NCBI GenBank assembly: GCA_903895005.1
Contig: CAITSH010000284.1
Span: forward strand, 1-8,586
DNA: 8,586 nucleotides
Origin: an uncultured Pseudomonadota bacterium
GTDB lineage: Bacteria; Pseudomonadota; Gammaproteobacteria; Burkholderiales; SG8-39
Direction: 5' to 3'
The first letter of the stretch is position 1. Each line of letters starts with the position of its first letter. The translations under genes and the position numbers were made by a program. The notes beneath the pieces were generated by a model. The model worked only from the letters and a program-made list of their open reading frames with translations, was not told the origin of the DNA and did no database searches. Below are positions 1 through 6,021 of this stretch, one piece after another.

Positions 1-96
1 GCGGGCATCTGGCACGAACGCACCCATAACGACCCGGCGCAGCAGTGGTTGCGCCAGGTCCTTGTCACCCTCATTGAAAAACAGGCATTGCGATGA
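1..96 (+). CDS. LysR-family transcriptional regulator, C-terminal fragment
   Basis: The reading frame is open from the first base and stops with TGA at 94-96. It encodes 31 residues beginning AGIWHERTHNDPAQQWLRQV. The W-H-E-R-x-H-x-D-P-A-x-x-W-L-R pattern is what I know from the extreme C-terminus of the effector-binding domain of many LysR-type regulators. The N-terminal helix-turn-helix lies outside the window, so the family call rests on this short tail. The stop overlaps the start of the permease gene as ATGA, so the two are probably co-transcribed and translationally coupled. If the call is right, this protein may control the permease, but that is inference from position. Confidence 0.6.
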   Translation, partial: AGIWHERTHNDPAQQWLRQVLVTLIEKQALR

Positions 97-1439
97 CGAC
101 CACCTCGGCCCTTCCTGAACGAACACTCTCCACCCGCGACGCGACCGCACTGGTCGTCGGCATTGTCATCGGTGCAGGCATTTTCAAGTTTCCCGCACTG
201 GTGGCGGGCATGGCGGGCAGCCAGATGATGGTGTACGCGCTGTGGCTTGCCGGGGGGCTGGTCTCGATCGTTGGCGCCCTGTGTTACGCCGAACTTGCCA
301 CGGCCTTCCCCAACGCCGGCGGCGACTACCACTTCATCACGCGCGCCTTTGGACGCCATTTGTCCTTTTTGTTTGCCTGGGCCCGGGCCACTGTCATCAC
401 CACCGGATCGATCGCGCTGCTTGCTTTTGTGCTGGGCGATTACGCCAGCAACCTCGTGCCGCTGGGCGAACACTCCAGCGCAATCTGGGCCGCTCTCGTC
501 GTGATCGCACTCACCGTGCTCAACTGGTTTGGCATCCGCGAGGGCAAGACCACGCAGAATGTGCTGACCTGTTTTGAAGTGGCGGGCCTCGTCGCCATCG
601 TCGTCGCCGGCCTCTTTGTCGCCGAACCGGCTGCGCCAGTCGCCGCTACCGTTACCGCGACGGCGCCGACGATGCCGGCCGGCTCTGCGATGGGGCTGGC
701 CATGGTTTTCGTGTTGCTCACCTATGGCGGCTGGAACGAGGCGGCGTACATGTCGGCCGAGGTGAAGGACCGCCGCCGCGGCATCCTGCGCGCCCTGGTC
801 ATCGGCCTTTTACTGGTCACGGCCTTGTACCTGCTGGTGAATTTTGCCTATCTGCGCGGGCTTGGACTCGCGGGGGTTTCGGGCTCCAAGGTGGTTGCCT
901 CCGACTTGCTCGCGCGCGCCTGGGGGCCGGGCAGTGCGACACTGATGAGCCTGATGGTCATCGTCGCGTCGCTCACCTCGATCAACGCCACCATGCTGGT
1001 CGGCGCGCGCAGCAATTACGCCCTCGGCCGCGACTGGAAGCTCTTTTCCTGGCTCGGTGGCTGGCATTTTTCCGGCGTACCGCGCTCGGCCTTGCTGGTG
1101 CAATCGGCGATTTCACTCGTGCTGGTGGGGTTTGGCGCTGCTACGCGCAAGGGCTTCGAGACGATGGTGGATTTCACCGCGCCGGTGTTCTGGTTCTTTT
1201 TTCTCCTGACCGGAATCGCGTTGATGGTGTTGCGCCGGACCGAAGCAAACGTCGAGCGCCCCTTCCGCGTGCCCTTATACCCGCTGCTGCCGCTTGTTTT
1301 TTGTGCCAGCGCCGCCTGGCTGCTTTATTCCAGCCTCGCCTACACCGGCGTCGGTGCCCTCGCGGGCGTGGGGGTGTTGCTCGCTGGCGCACTCGTTCTT
1401 GCTTGGGGGCAGTTGCATGAAAAGCGGAGGGCTGCTTGA
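93..1439 (+). CDS. APC-superfamily amino acid permease
   Basis: A 448-residue, very hydrophobic protein with about 12 predicted membrane segments, the usual size for the amino acid-polyamine-organocation superfamily. The first helix carries GIVIGAGIF (residues 23-31), the unwound substrate-binding motif of this superfamily. A second conserved element is TYGGWNEAAYMSAEVKD around residues 210-226, resembling the sixth helix of SteT/L-type amino acid exchangers, which read YGGW followed by an acidic/basic loop. It should sit in the inner membrane and carry an amino acid or related amine; the substrate and mode (proton symport or exchange) cannot be read. The ATG at 93 overlaps the LysR-like stop (ATGA), with only a weak AGG at 82-84 as ribosome binding site, suggesting coupling. 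Its own stop overlaps the TTG start of the methyltransferase. Confidence 0.85.
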   Translation: MTTTSALPERTLSTRDATALVVGIVIGAGIFKFPALVAGMAGSQMMVYALWLAGGLVSIVGALCYAELATAFPNAGGDYHFITRAFGRHLSFLFAWARATVITTGSIALLAFVLGDYASNLVPLGEHSSAIWAALVVIALTVLNWFGIREGKTTQNVLTCFEVAGLVAIVVAGLFVAEPAAPVAATVTATAPTMPAGSAMGLAMVFVLLTYGGWNEAAYMSAEVKDRRRGILRALVIGLLLVTALYLLVNFAYLRGLGLAGVSGSKVVASDLLARAWGPGSATLMSLMVIVASLTSINATMLVGARSNYALGRDWKLFSWLGGWHFSGVPRSALLVQSAISLVLVGFGAATRKGFETMVDFTAPVFWFFFLLTGIALMVLRRTEANVERPFRVPLYPLLPLVFCASAAWLLYSSLAYTGVGALAGVGVLLAGALVLAWGQLHEKRRAA

Positions 1440-1999
1440 GCGTGGCGGCCTGGACCGGCCGGCGGCGGTTTCTTGCCGCAGCGCCGGCTTTGCTTGCCTC
1501 GGGGTGCGCTAACTACGGCATCAGCAGTCGCGTGATGCTCTTCCCGCCGGAGATTCCTTTTTATGTCACAGGCAACGAGGCGATCGAGGTGATGCTGACC
1601 GGCGCCGGTGTAGGCCCAGCCGATACGGTGTGCGATCTTGGTTGTGGCGATGGTCGCATTGTCATCGCGGCGGCCTACCGTTACGGTGCAAAGGGATTTG
1701 GTGTCGACATTGATCCGCAACGCATCAGTGAAGCGCGCTATTACGCCGAAAAGGGCGGTGTCGCGTCGCGCACCCGTTTTGATATCGCGGATATATTCGC
1801 CACCGACGTGTCGACTGCAACCGTGGTGACGCTTTACCTGTCGGTGGATTTCAACCGCCGCCTGCGCCCGAAATTGTGGAGGGAACTCAAGCCCGGGTCG
1901 CGCGTCGTCAGTAACAAATTCGACATGGGTCCTGAATTTCCGCCGGAGCGCAGCGTCCAGGTTGGACCAGAGCGCGTGTTTTTCTGGAAGGTTGGCTGA
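1436..1999 (+). CDS. Class I SAM-dependent methyltransferase with Tat/lipoprotein-like N-terminus
   Basis: This is a 187-residue protein. The SAM-binding glycine motif DLGCGDGR is at residues 67-74, the acidic end of strand 2 is in GVDIDP (89-94), and further conserved pieces are FDIADIF (115-121), VVTLYL (130-135) and LKPGSRVVS (151-159). This pattern resembles small DLGCGDGR methyltransferases related to the FAM173/ATPSCKMT lysine methyltransferases; the target is unknown. The N-terminus is unusual: RRRFL (9-13) fits the twin-arginine consensus, followed by an alanine-rich hydrophobic stretch and ASGC with Cys24 as a possible lipidated residue. The TTG start is chosen because GCGGAGG (1424-1430) lies five bases upstream; GTG at 1442 is an alternative that would keep the signal, and ATG at 1535 would remove it but has no visible ribosome site. 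The start overlaps the permease stop (TTGA). Confidence 0.8.
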   Translation: MSVAAWTGRRRFLAAAPALLASGCANYGISSRVMLFPPEIPFYVTGNEAIEVMLTGAGVGPADTVCDLGCGDGRIVIAAAYRYGAKGFGVDIDPQRISEARYYAEKGGVASRTRFDIADIFATDVSTATVVTLYLSVDFNRRLRPKLWRELKPGSRVVSNKFDMGPEFPPERSVQVGPERVFFWKVG

Positions 2000-2001
2000 A
2001 C

Positions 2002-2040
2002 GCGGCCGGGGTCTTACTCCGCGTTCCCCTGGGCCGCTTT
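2002..2040 (+). terminator. Possible hairpin terminator after the methyltransferase
   Basis: GCGGCC (2002-2007) and GGGG (2008-2011) can pair with CCCC (2026-2029) and GGCCGC (2032-2037), with a two-base TG bulge, a 14-base loop and a TTT directly after. A competing perfect 8-bp stem, GAACGCGG (1998-2005) with CCGCGTTC (2019-2026), overlaps the stop codon. The two foldings are mutually exclusive. The T-run is too short for a textbook intrinsic terminator, so function is uncertain, but a hairpin at the end of a unit facing a convergent gene fits. Confidence 0.4.
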
Positions 2041-2102
2041 AACGCCGTAGCGCCTTAGCGTCCTAGGATCCCGGCGCCCTAGTGCCCTAGTGCCCTAGTG
2101 CC
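2036..2102. repeat. Degenerate 8-bp tandem repeat, consensus GCCCTAGT
   Basis: From 2044 the sequence keeps an exact 8-base period: GCCGTAGC, GCCTTAGC, GTCCTAGG, ATCCCGGC, then three identical GCCCTAGT units (2076-2099) and a partial GCC. The preceding 2036-2043, GCTTTAAC, is a weaker possible unit. The units share a TAG/CTAG core at positions 4-7, and diverged copies lie on the left with identical copies on the right. The array sits between two convergent genes and overlaps no supported coding region. Confidence 0.85.
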
Positions 2103-2136
2103 AGGAAAGACAACAATCCGATTCGGGTTTCCCCGT

Positions 2137-2862
2137 TCAGAATTTTTCCGCCCAGGGCCGAAGGTCTGTTTCGAAGGTCCATGCGTTGCGCGGTTGCTGG
2201 TGGATGTGCAGGTAGGTTTCCGCGATGTCGTCCGGCCGCAGCATGCCCTCCTGCGGCAGCAGGTTGATGCGCTCCGGAAAACGTTCGCGCACGCGCGGAC
2301 TGTCGATCATCCCGTCTATGATCACCGAGGCGACGTGGATGCCCTTGGGACCGAGTTCGCGCGCCATGCTCTGCGCCACCATGCGCACTCCGCTTTTAGC
2401 CGCTGCAAAGGCGGCGAAGTTGCTGGCGCCGCGCAGGCTCGCCGTGGCGCCGGTGAACAGGATCGTCCCGTGACCGCGCGGCACCATGTGGCGCGCCGCT
2501 TCGCGCCCGACCAGGAAGCCGGCAAAGCAGGACAGGCGCCAGACTTTCTCGAACATGTCAGCCTCGGTGTCGAGGATGGATGCATGGTGGTTGGCGCCGG
2601 TGTTGAAAACGACGACTGAAATGGGGCCGACCTCGGTTTCCACGTCATCAAACAGTTTTGACACCGCCTGCTCGTTGCGCAGGTCCGCCACATAGGCGAC
2701 GCCCTTGCCGCCGCTCGCCTCGATGCTGCTGGCAATGCGTTCGAGCCGGTCTGCGCTGCGCGCCACCAAAACCGTGTCGTAGCCCTCGCGCGCAAAGCGC
2801 TTCGCCACCGCGCTGCCCAGCCCGTCGCCGACGCCGGCAATTAGTGCAACTTTCTTGTTCAT
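2137..2862 (-). CDS. SDR-fold protein with non-canonical catalytic residues
   Basis: A 241-residue protein with the classical short-chain dehydrogenase/reductase layout. The Rossmann cofactor motif GVGDGLG is at residues 10-16, ARS follows strand 2, DL at 60-61 matches the adenine-binding aspartate, and FNTGAN (86-91) replaces the usual NNAG. The catalytic tetrad is mostly missing. The Ser position is Ala139 (in TGATASLRG), the Tyr of YxxxK is Phe152 (FAAAK), and the Asn region reads RLSC (109-112); only Lys156 remains. I recall SDR-like proteins in other proteobacteria with a similar GATASLRG block, so this may be a subfamily trait rather than decay. The frame is intact and has a good ribosome site, AAGGAT (2869-2874), seven bases... 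from the ATG region. It may bind a nucleotide cofactor without standard dehydrogenase chemistry. It lies 108 bases downstream of the cupin gene and may be in the same transcript. Confidence 0.85.
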   Translation of the reverse strand: MNKKVALIAGVGDGLGSAVAKRFAREGYDTVLVARSADRLERIASSIEASGGKGVAYVADLRNEQAVSKLFDDVETEVGPISVVVFNTGANHHASILDTEADMFEKVWRLSCFAGFLVGREAARHMVPRGHGTILFTGATASLRGASNFAAFAAAKSGVRMVAQSMARELGPKGIHVASVIIDGMIDSPRVRERFPERINLLPQEGMLRPDDIAETYLHIHQQPRNAWTFETDLRPWAEKF

Positions 2863-2970
2863 GTTCGAATCCTTGTGCTTTTCGGTTTTAGTGTGCGGGG
2901 TGTTTCTTTGCTTGTACCTGTCTGTCTGCGTTTCGGTTCGCGTGCTCGAGGCAAGGTATGAATTGCGCGA

Positions 2971-3348
2971 CTAAGACGATCCGGTCCTGGCTTCAAGCAG
3001 TTCGGTGTCGTCGTGCGAATACGGCGGCGAGCAGGCGCACAGGATGGTCATCACCGTTTCGCCTGTGTTCTCCACACTATGCGCGGTTCCGGGTGCAATA
3101 GCGATTGTGTCGCCGTCCTTTACGGTGAAAATTTCCGCGCCCAGGGTCATGCGGCCGTTGCCGGCGGTGAAATGATAAATCTCCTCGCTGACCAGGTGGC
3201 GGTGTGGTGTTGTGCTCTGCCCCGGGTGAATCGTGGCTTCGGCGAGACTTTGCTTTTGGTTGCCCTGTACCGCGGGGTGCATGAGCTCGCGAATCTGCGA
3301 ACCGTCCTTGGTGACGTAGGCTTTTACTGAATCAAGGCGCGATTTCAC
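2971..3348 (-). CDS. Small single-domain cupin protein
   Basis: This 125-residue protein is a single conserved beta-barrel cupin. Motif 1 is G43-x5-H49-x-H51-x4-E56-x6-G63 and motif 2 is G79...P86-G87-x2-H90-x3-N94. His49, His51, Glu56 and His90 would be the metal ligands, and all are present, so it probably binds a divalent metal. Whether it is an enzyme (isomerase or dioxygenase type) or a binding protein cannot be decided. It starts with GTG at 3346-3348, which overlaps the stop of the upstream hydrolase gene as GTGA; an AGGG-type ribosome site lies within the last codons of that gene. There is no signal peptide, so it is expected in the cytoplasm. The tight overlap indicates coupling with the hydrolase and transporter genes. 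Confidence 0.8.
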   Translation of the reverse strand: MKSRLDSVKAYVTKDGSQIRELMHPAVQGNQKQSLAEATIHPGQSTTPHRHLVSEEIYHFTAGNGRMTLGAEIFTVKDGDTIAIAPGTAHSVENTGETVMTILCACSPPYSHDDTELLEARTGSS

Positions 3349-3977
3349 AACGCGCCGCTCGCCCTGAGCAGGTCGCTGACCGCCTGCGCCATGCGCGCGT
3401 AGCCCCTGGCATTGGGGTGGACGAGGTCGGACTTGAGCTCATTGTCGGTGAGAATTTTTTTCAGGACCGTCTCCTCGTAAGGCAGTTTCAATTCTTTCGC
3501 GATGTCGGCGTAAAACCCGGGCGGAGCCGGCATCAGGCCCGGCCTGGGCGTGCCAATGAGCACCACCTCGACCCCGCGCGCCTTCGCTGCCTGCACCATC
3601 AACCGGACATTTTTCGCCGCTTCGGCCTCGTCGAGCTTGCGCAGGAAATCGTTGCCGCCGTGGCACAAAACCAGCAGGCGCGGCTTTATCTCGTCGAGTA
3701 CGGGAGTCAGCCTTGCAAGTCCGGCGGCGCTGACCTCGCCGGGCACGCCGGCGGCAACAACCTTGCGTCCGGTAAGGCGCTCGAGCACCGCCGGGTAACT
3801 TTCTTGCGCCCCCGCGCCGGTGCCAAAAGTCAGGCTGTCGCCGAATGCGAGGATGACCGCGTCGGGCGGGAGTTTGCCCAGCTTGGGTGTGCCGGCGCCG
3901 CAGGCCACGAGCGCCGCGCAACACAGCAGCATCGTGCAACAGCGCAGCGCCGCGATAAAGCCGCGCCCGCGGGTCAT
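3345..3977 (-). CDS. SGNH/GDSL-family esterase, probable lipoprotein
   Basis: A 210-residue protein of the TesA/arylesterase type. Block I is AFGDSLTFGTGA with nucleophile Ser48. The block II glycine is Gly80 in GVPGEVSAAGLARL. Block III is GGND with Asn109. Block V is DLVHP with Asp184 and His187. All four SGNH residues are therefore present and the enzyme should be active on esters, thioesters or lysophospholipids; the true substrate is unknown. The N-terminus has basic residues, a hydrophobic stretch and the lipobox LVAC with Cys26, so it is probably exported and lipid-anchored. I chose ATG at 3975-3977 because it overlaps the SulP stop (ATGA) and places the signal peptide at the N-terminus. 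The frame stays open far upstream (to about 4679), but that part is antisense-frame noise inside sulP. Its stop overlaps the cupin start. Confidence 0.87.
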   Translation of the reverse strand: MTRGRGFIAALRCCTMLLCCAALVACGAGTPKLGKLPPDAVILAFGDSLTFGTGAGAQESYPAVLERLTGRKVVAAGVPGEVSAAGLARLTPVLDEIKPRLLVLCHGGNDFLRKLDEAEAAKNVRLMVQAAKARGVEVVLIGTPRPGLMPAPPGFYADIAKELKLPYEETVLKKILTDNELKSDLVHPNARGYARMAQAVSDLLRASGAL

Positions 3978-5749
3978 GGTGTCTCCGGCGCCGGGAGTGA
4001 TTTGCATTCGAGGAATATCCTGGCCCTGCATTGCGCGCAAACGGCGCGATCGAGTTGCGCGACCACGCCGGCGATGGCCTCGTCCTTGCTCGCGAACATG
4101 CGCCCGGGACCGATGTCGTTGTTGTATCCACCTCGGTTGATCAACTCCACCACCGGTTTGCGCGGGCTGTAGAGGTAAAGCGCGCCTCCGGCCGCGCGCC
4201 GCAGACGCGCCTCGCGGGCCAGAAGGTCGGCGCCGGCAAGGTCTATGGTGTTGATGCTCTTGGACATGAGCAGCAGGTGCTTCTGGCCCGGGTGGTGGGT
4301 GCGCAGTGCCTCGAGATAGGCATCGACATGATTGACCGCGCCGAAATAAATCGAGCCCTCGACGCGGAGTAACTTCATCTGCGGACATTCCTCGAGGTCG
4401 CCGTGGACCTCGGTCATTTTTCGCTCGGCGTGATTCGCGTCGGGAACGAGGCTGCGCAGCGTCGGGTGCGACGTGCGATACAGGTACAGCATCAGCGAGG
4501 TGCCGACACCGGCGAGGACGGCGAACTCCACGTCGAGGAACAGGGTGCCAAAGAAGGTCACCGCGATGACGGCGCTGGATCCGCGGCTGGCGATCCAGGC
4601 GTGGCGCATGCGCGGCAGGTCGATGAGGCCCCAGGCGACCAGGAATAGGACCGCCGCCATCGCCGCAAGCGGCAGCCATGCGACCAGCCAGCCCAGCGCC
4701 AGCAGCACCAGAACCAGGAAGACGGCGGCGAACACCGCTGCAAGCGGCGTTTGCGCACCCGCCTCGTAGTTGGGGCCGGAACGGTTTATCGAACCGCTGG
4801 TCGGAAATCCGGAAAAAAAGCTCGCCGCGATATTGGCCAAGCCCTGCCCGATGAATTCCTGGTTGCCGTCGATGCGCTGGCCCGAGCGCACCGCAACCGC
4901 GCGCGCGATCGACACCGCCTGCGTCAGCGAAATCACCGTCAATGCAGCGGCGATGCCGGCGAGGTTGCGCAGGGTTTCAATCGAAAAATCCGGATGCGAC
5001 AAGGGCGGCAGTGCGCCCGGAAGCGGCCCCAGCGTGCGAATGCCGGTCACCGTCTCGCCCAACATGCGGTTGAGTACCCAGGCGAGCAGGCCGCCGACGA
5101 GTATGGCTGTGAGCATGTAGGGGACGCGCCGGATGTGGCGCCGCGCCAGCACCGCTACGGCGAGCGTCGCAACGCTAACCAGGACGACCCAGGGCTTGAC
5201 CTGGGAGATGTGCGTGGCGAAACCGGCGACTGTCTGTGCGAAAGCCGCGCGCGGCAGGTCAAGGCCGAAAAAATTCGGCAACTGGCTGGCAATGATCAGC
5301 ACGCCGGCACCGCCGGTAAAACCGGTGATGACGTCCTGGGAGATGAAATTGACCAGGGCACCCATGCGCATGAGGCCGAGTGCGAGCATCATGATGCCGC
5401 ACATGAACGCGAGGGTCAGTGCGAGCGACACATACTGCGGCGTGCCCGGAATGGCGAGCGCCCCCAGTGTGGCGAAAACAAACAGCGAAACCGTGTTGGT
5501 CGGCCCCGACACGGTATGCCAGGACGAACCGAACAGCGCGGCAATCGCCGTGGGCAGCATTGCGCAGTACAGGCCGTATTCGGGAGGCAGGCCCGCGAGG
5601 ATGGCGAACGCAACGCCCTGCGGCAGCACGAAAACCGCGCTGATCAGGCCGGCCACAAGGTCCCGCCGCAGCGTCGTGGCGTTGACGCGGTGGCGCCAGG
5701 CGAGAAAGGGAAGCAGCTGTTGCCAGCGAAAGGCGGAGGAGGTGTTCAC
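3974..5749 (-). CDS. SulP-family anion transporter with C-terminal STAS domain
   Basis: This 591-residue inner-membrane protein has the usual SulP length. The N-terminal signature runs from DLVAGLISAVFVLPQG (residues 30-45) to LAGLPPEYGLY (51-61), and a second conserved block contains SLTQAVSIARAVA and GFPTSGSINRSGPNYEAGAQT. About 14 membrane segments are expected in the 7+7 inverted SulP fold. A STAS domain follows at roughly 455-565, with INTIDLAGADLL around Asp503 at the conserved loop; no Ser/Thr follows that Asp where many STAS domains have one. The tail after STAS carries Cys571-x2-Cys574-x7-Cys582, which is not part of the STAS core. The substrate could be sulfate, bicarbonate or an organic anion. 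The start is GTG at 5747-5749, with AAAGG (5756-5760) six bases upstream and no in-frame ATG nearby. It heads the minus-strand cluster. Confidence 0.9.
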   Translation of the reverse strand: MNTSSAFRWQQLLPFLAWRHRVNATTLRRDLVAGLISAVFVLPQGVAFAILAGLPPEYGLYCAMLPTAIAALFGSSWHTVSGPTNTVSLFVFATLGALAIPGTPQYVSLALTLAFMCGIMMLALGLMRMGALVNFISQDVITGFTGGAGVLIIASQLPNFFGLDLPRAAFAQTVAGFATHISQVKPWVVLVSVATLAVAVLARRHIRRVPYMLTAILVGGLLAWVLNRMLGETVTGIRTLGPLPGALPPLSHPDFSIETLRNLAGIAAALTVISLTQAVSIARAVAVRSGQRIDGNQEFIGQGLANIAASFFSGFPTSGSINRSGPNYEAGAQTPLAAVFAAVFLVLVLLALGWLVAWLPLAAMAAVLFLVAWGLIDLPRMRHAWIASRGSSAVIAVTFFGTLFLDVEFAVLAGVGTSLMLYLYRTSHPTLRSLVPDANHAERKMTEVHGDLEECPQMKLLRVEGSIYFGAVNHVDAYLEALRTHHPGQKHLLLMSKSINTIDLAGADLLAREARLRRAAGGALYLYSPRKPVVELINRGGYNNDIGPGRMFASKDEAIAGVVAQLDRAVCAQCRARIFLECKSLPAPETP

Positions 5750-5760
5750 AAAGAACCTTT

Positions 5761-5796
5761 GTTACGAGACGCTATAGTAACAAGTAACAAGTAACA
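5761..5796 (-). promoter_or_regulatory. GTTAC repeat cluster upstream of sulP, possible operator/promoter
   Basis: On the plus strand, GTAACAA occurs twice in tandem (5777-5783, 5784-5790) followed by GTAACA (5791-5796), so there are three GTAAC boxes at a 7-base period. An inverted copy, GTTAC, lies at 5761-5765. Read on the minus strand, the boxes flank TATAGC (5776 to 5771), a plausible -10 for sulP about 25 bases before the GTG start. No good -35 was found at the right distance. Regulator binding is inference from repeat placement. Confidence 0.4.
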
Positions 5797-5921
5797 CTAA
5801 ACAAACGCAAAGCAGCGGACGCCGTTGCGGTGGTTTTGGTGATGCATTGTGCGCCGCATCGCCGCTTGAGTGTGTGGCTGTAGAGCCGCCATTGCATCGC
5901 ATGTGCGTGCACTGTTACGCA

Positions 5922-5951
5922 TTGACACGGGGGAATCGCCCCCCGTACCAT
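5922..5951 (+). promoter_or_regulatory. Sigma-70-like promoter for glcDEF
   Basis: A perfect -35 box TTGACA (5922-5927) is followed after 18 bases by TACCAT (5946-5951), which matches the -10 consensus at four of six positions, including the first two and last two. Transcription would begin near 5958, leaving a leader of about 60 bases before the glcD ATG. The spacer contains the inverted repeat listed separately. The promoter also argues that glcD does not start upstream of 5958, because the more upstream in-frame ATGs would lie before the transcript start. Confidence 0.5.
5927..5946. repeat. Inverted repeat in the glc promoter spacer
   Basis: ACGGGGG (5927-5933) and CCCCCGT (5940-5946) are perfect reverse complements of 7 bp separated by AATCGC. 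The arms fill the space between the -35 and -10 boxes, sharing one base with each. This could be a binding site for a dimeric regulator or simply a GC-rich hairpin. No regulator gene for glycolate is in the window. Confidence 0.7.
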
Positions 5952-5964
5952 CGTCCACGCCCTT

Positions 5965-6021
5965 ATGATCACGCCCGAGATGACCACGCCACGAACGATG
6001 TTCCGATCGATGCCCGGATGA
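5965..6021 (+). other. Possible 18-codon leader ORF before glcD
   Basis: An ATG at 5965 opens a short frame encoding MITPEMTTPRTMFRSMPG, ending with TGA at 6019-6021. That stop overlaps the glcD ATG at 6018-6020 as ATGA, the same coupling arrangement seen elsewhere in this window. There is no visible ribosome binding site, and the ATG would lie only about seven bases after the predicted transcript start, so it would be nearly leaderless. The peptide matches nothing I recognise. Chance is a serious alternative for so short a frame. Confidence 0.2.

Noticed and set aside
2044..2102. CRISPR array
   Set aside because: The units are 8 bases, directly adjacent and without spacers, so this is a simple tandem repeat.
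2121..2136. Small hairpin CGGG/CCCG just after the SDR stop as a terminator
   Set aside because: The stem is only 4 bp and no T-run follows on the minus strand, so it is not enough to call.
2098..2619. Plus-strand open frame opposite the SDR-like gene
   Set aside because: It begins in the 8-bp repeat array, has no ribosome site and no recognisable domain, and is antisense to a gene with a clear SDR fold.
2863..2970. Separate promoter for the SDR-like gene in the gap after the cupin gene
   Set aside because: No pair of -35 and -10 boxes at suitable spacing was seen on the minus strand, only short CTGT repeats; the gene may be read from the sulP transcript.
3978..4679. Upstream extension of the SGNH hydrolase frame on the minus strand
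   Set aside because: It overlaps sulP in another frame, is arginine/proline-rich noise, and would bury the lipoprotein signal inside the protein. The ATG at 3977 overlapping the sulP stop is far better.
4751..5794. Long plus-strand open frame opposite sulP
   Set aside because: Low-complexity Arg/Gly/Ala/Gln composition without domains, wholly antisense to a convincing SulP gene.
5847..6017. Upstream extension of the glcD frame
   Set aside because: The added residues do not match the start of GlcD as I know it, and the extension runs through the TTGACA promoter and its inverted repeat.
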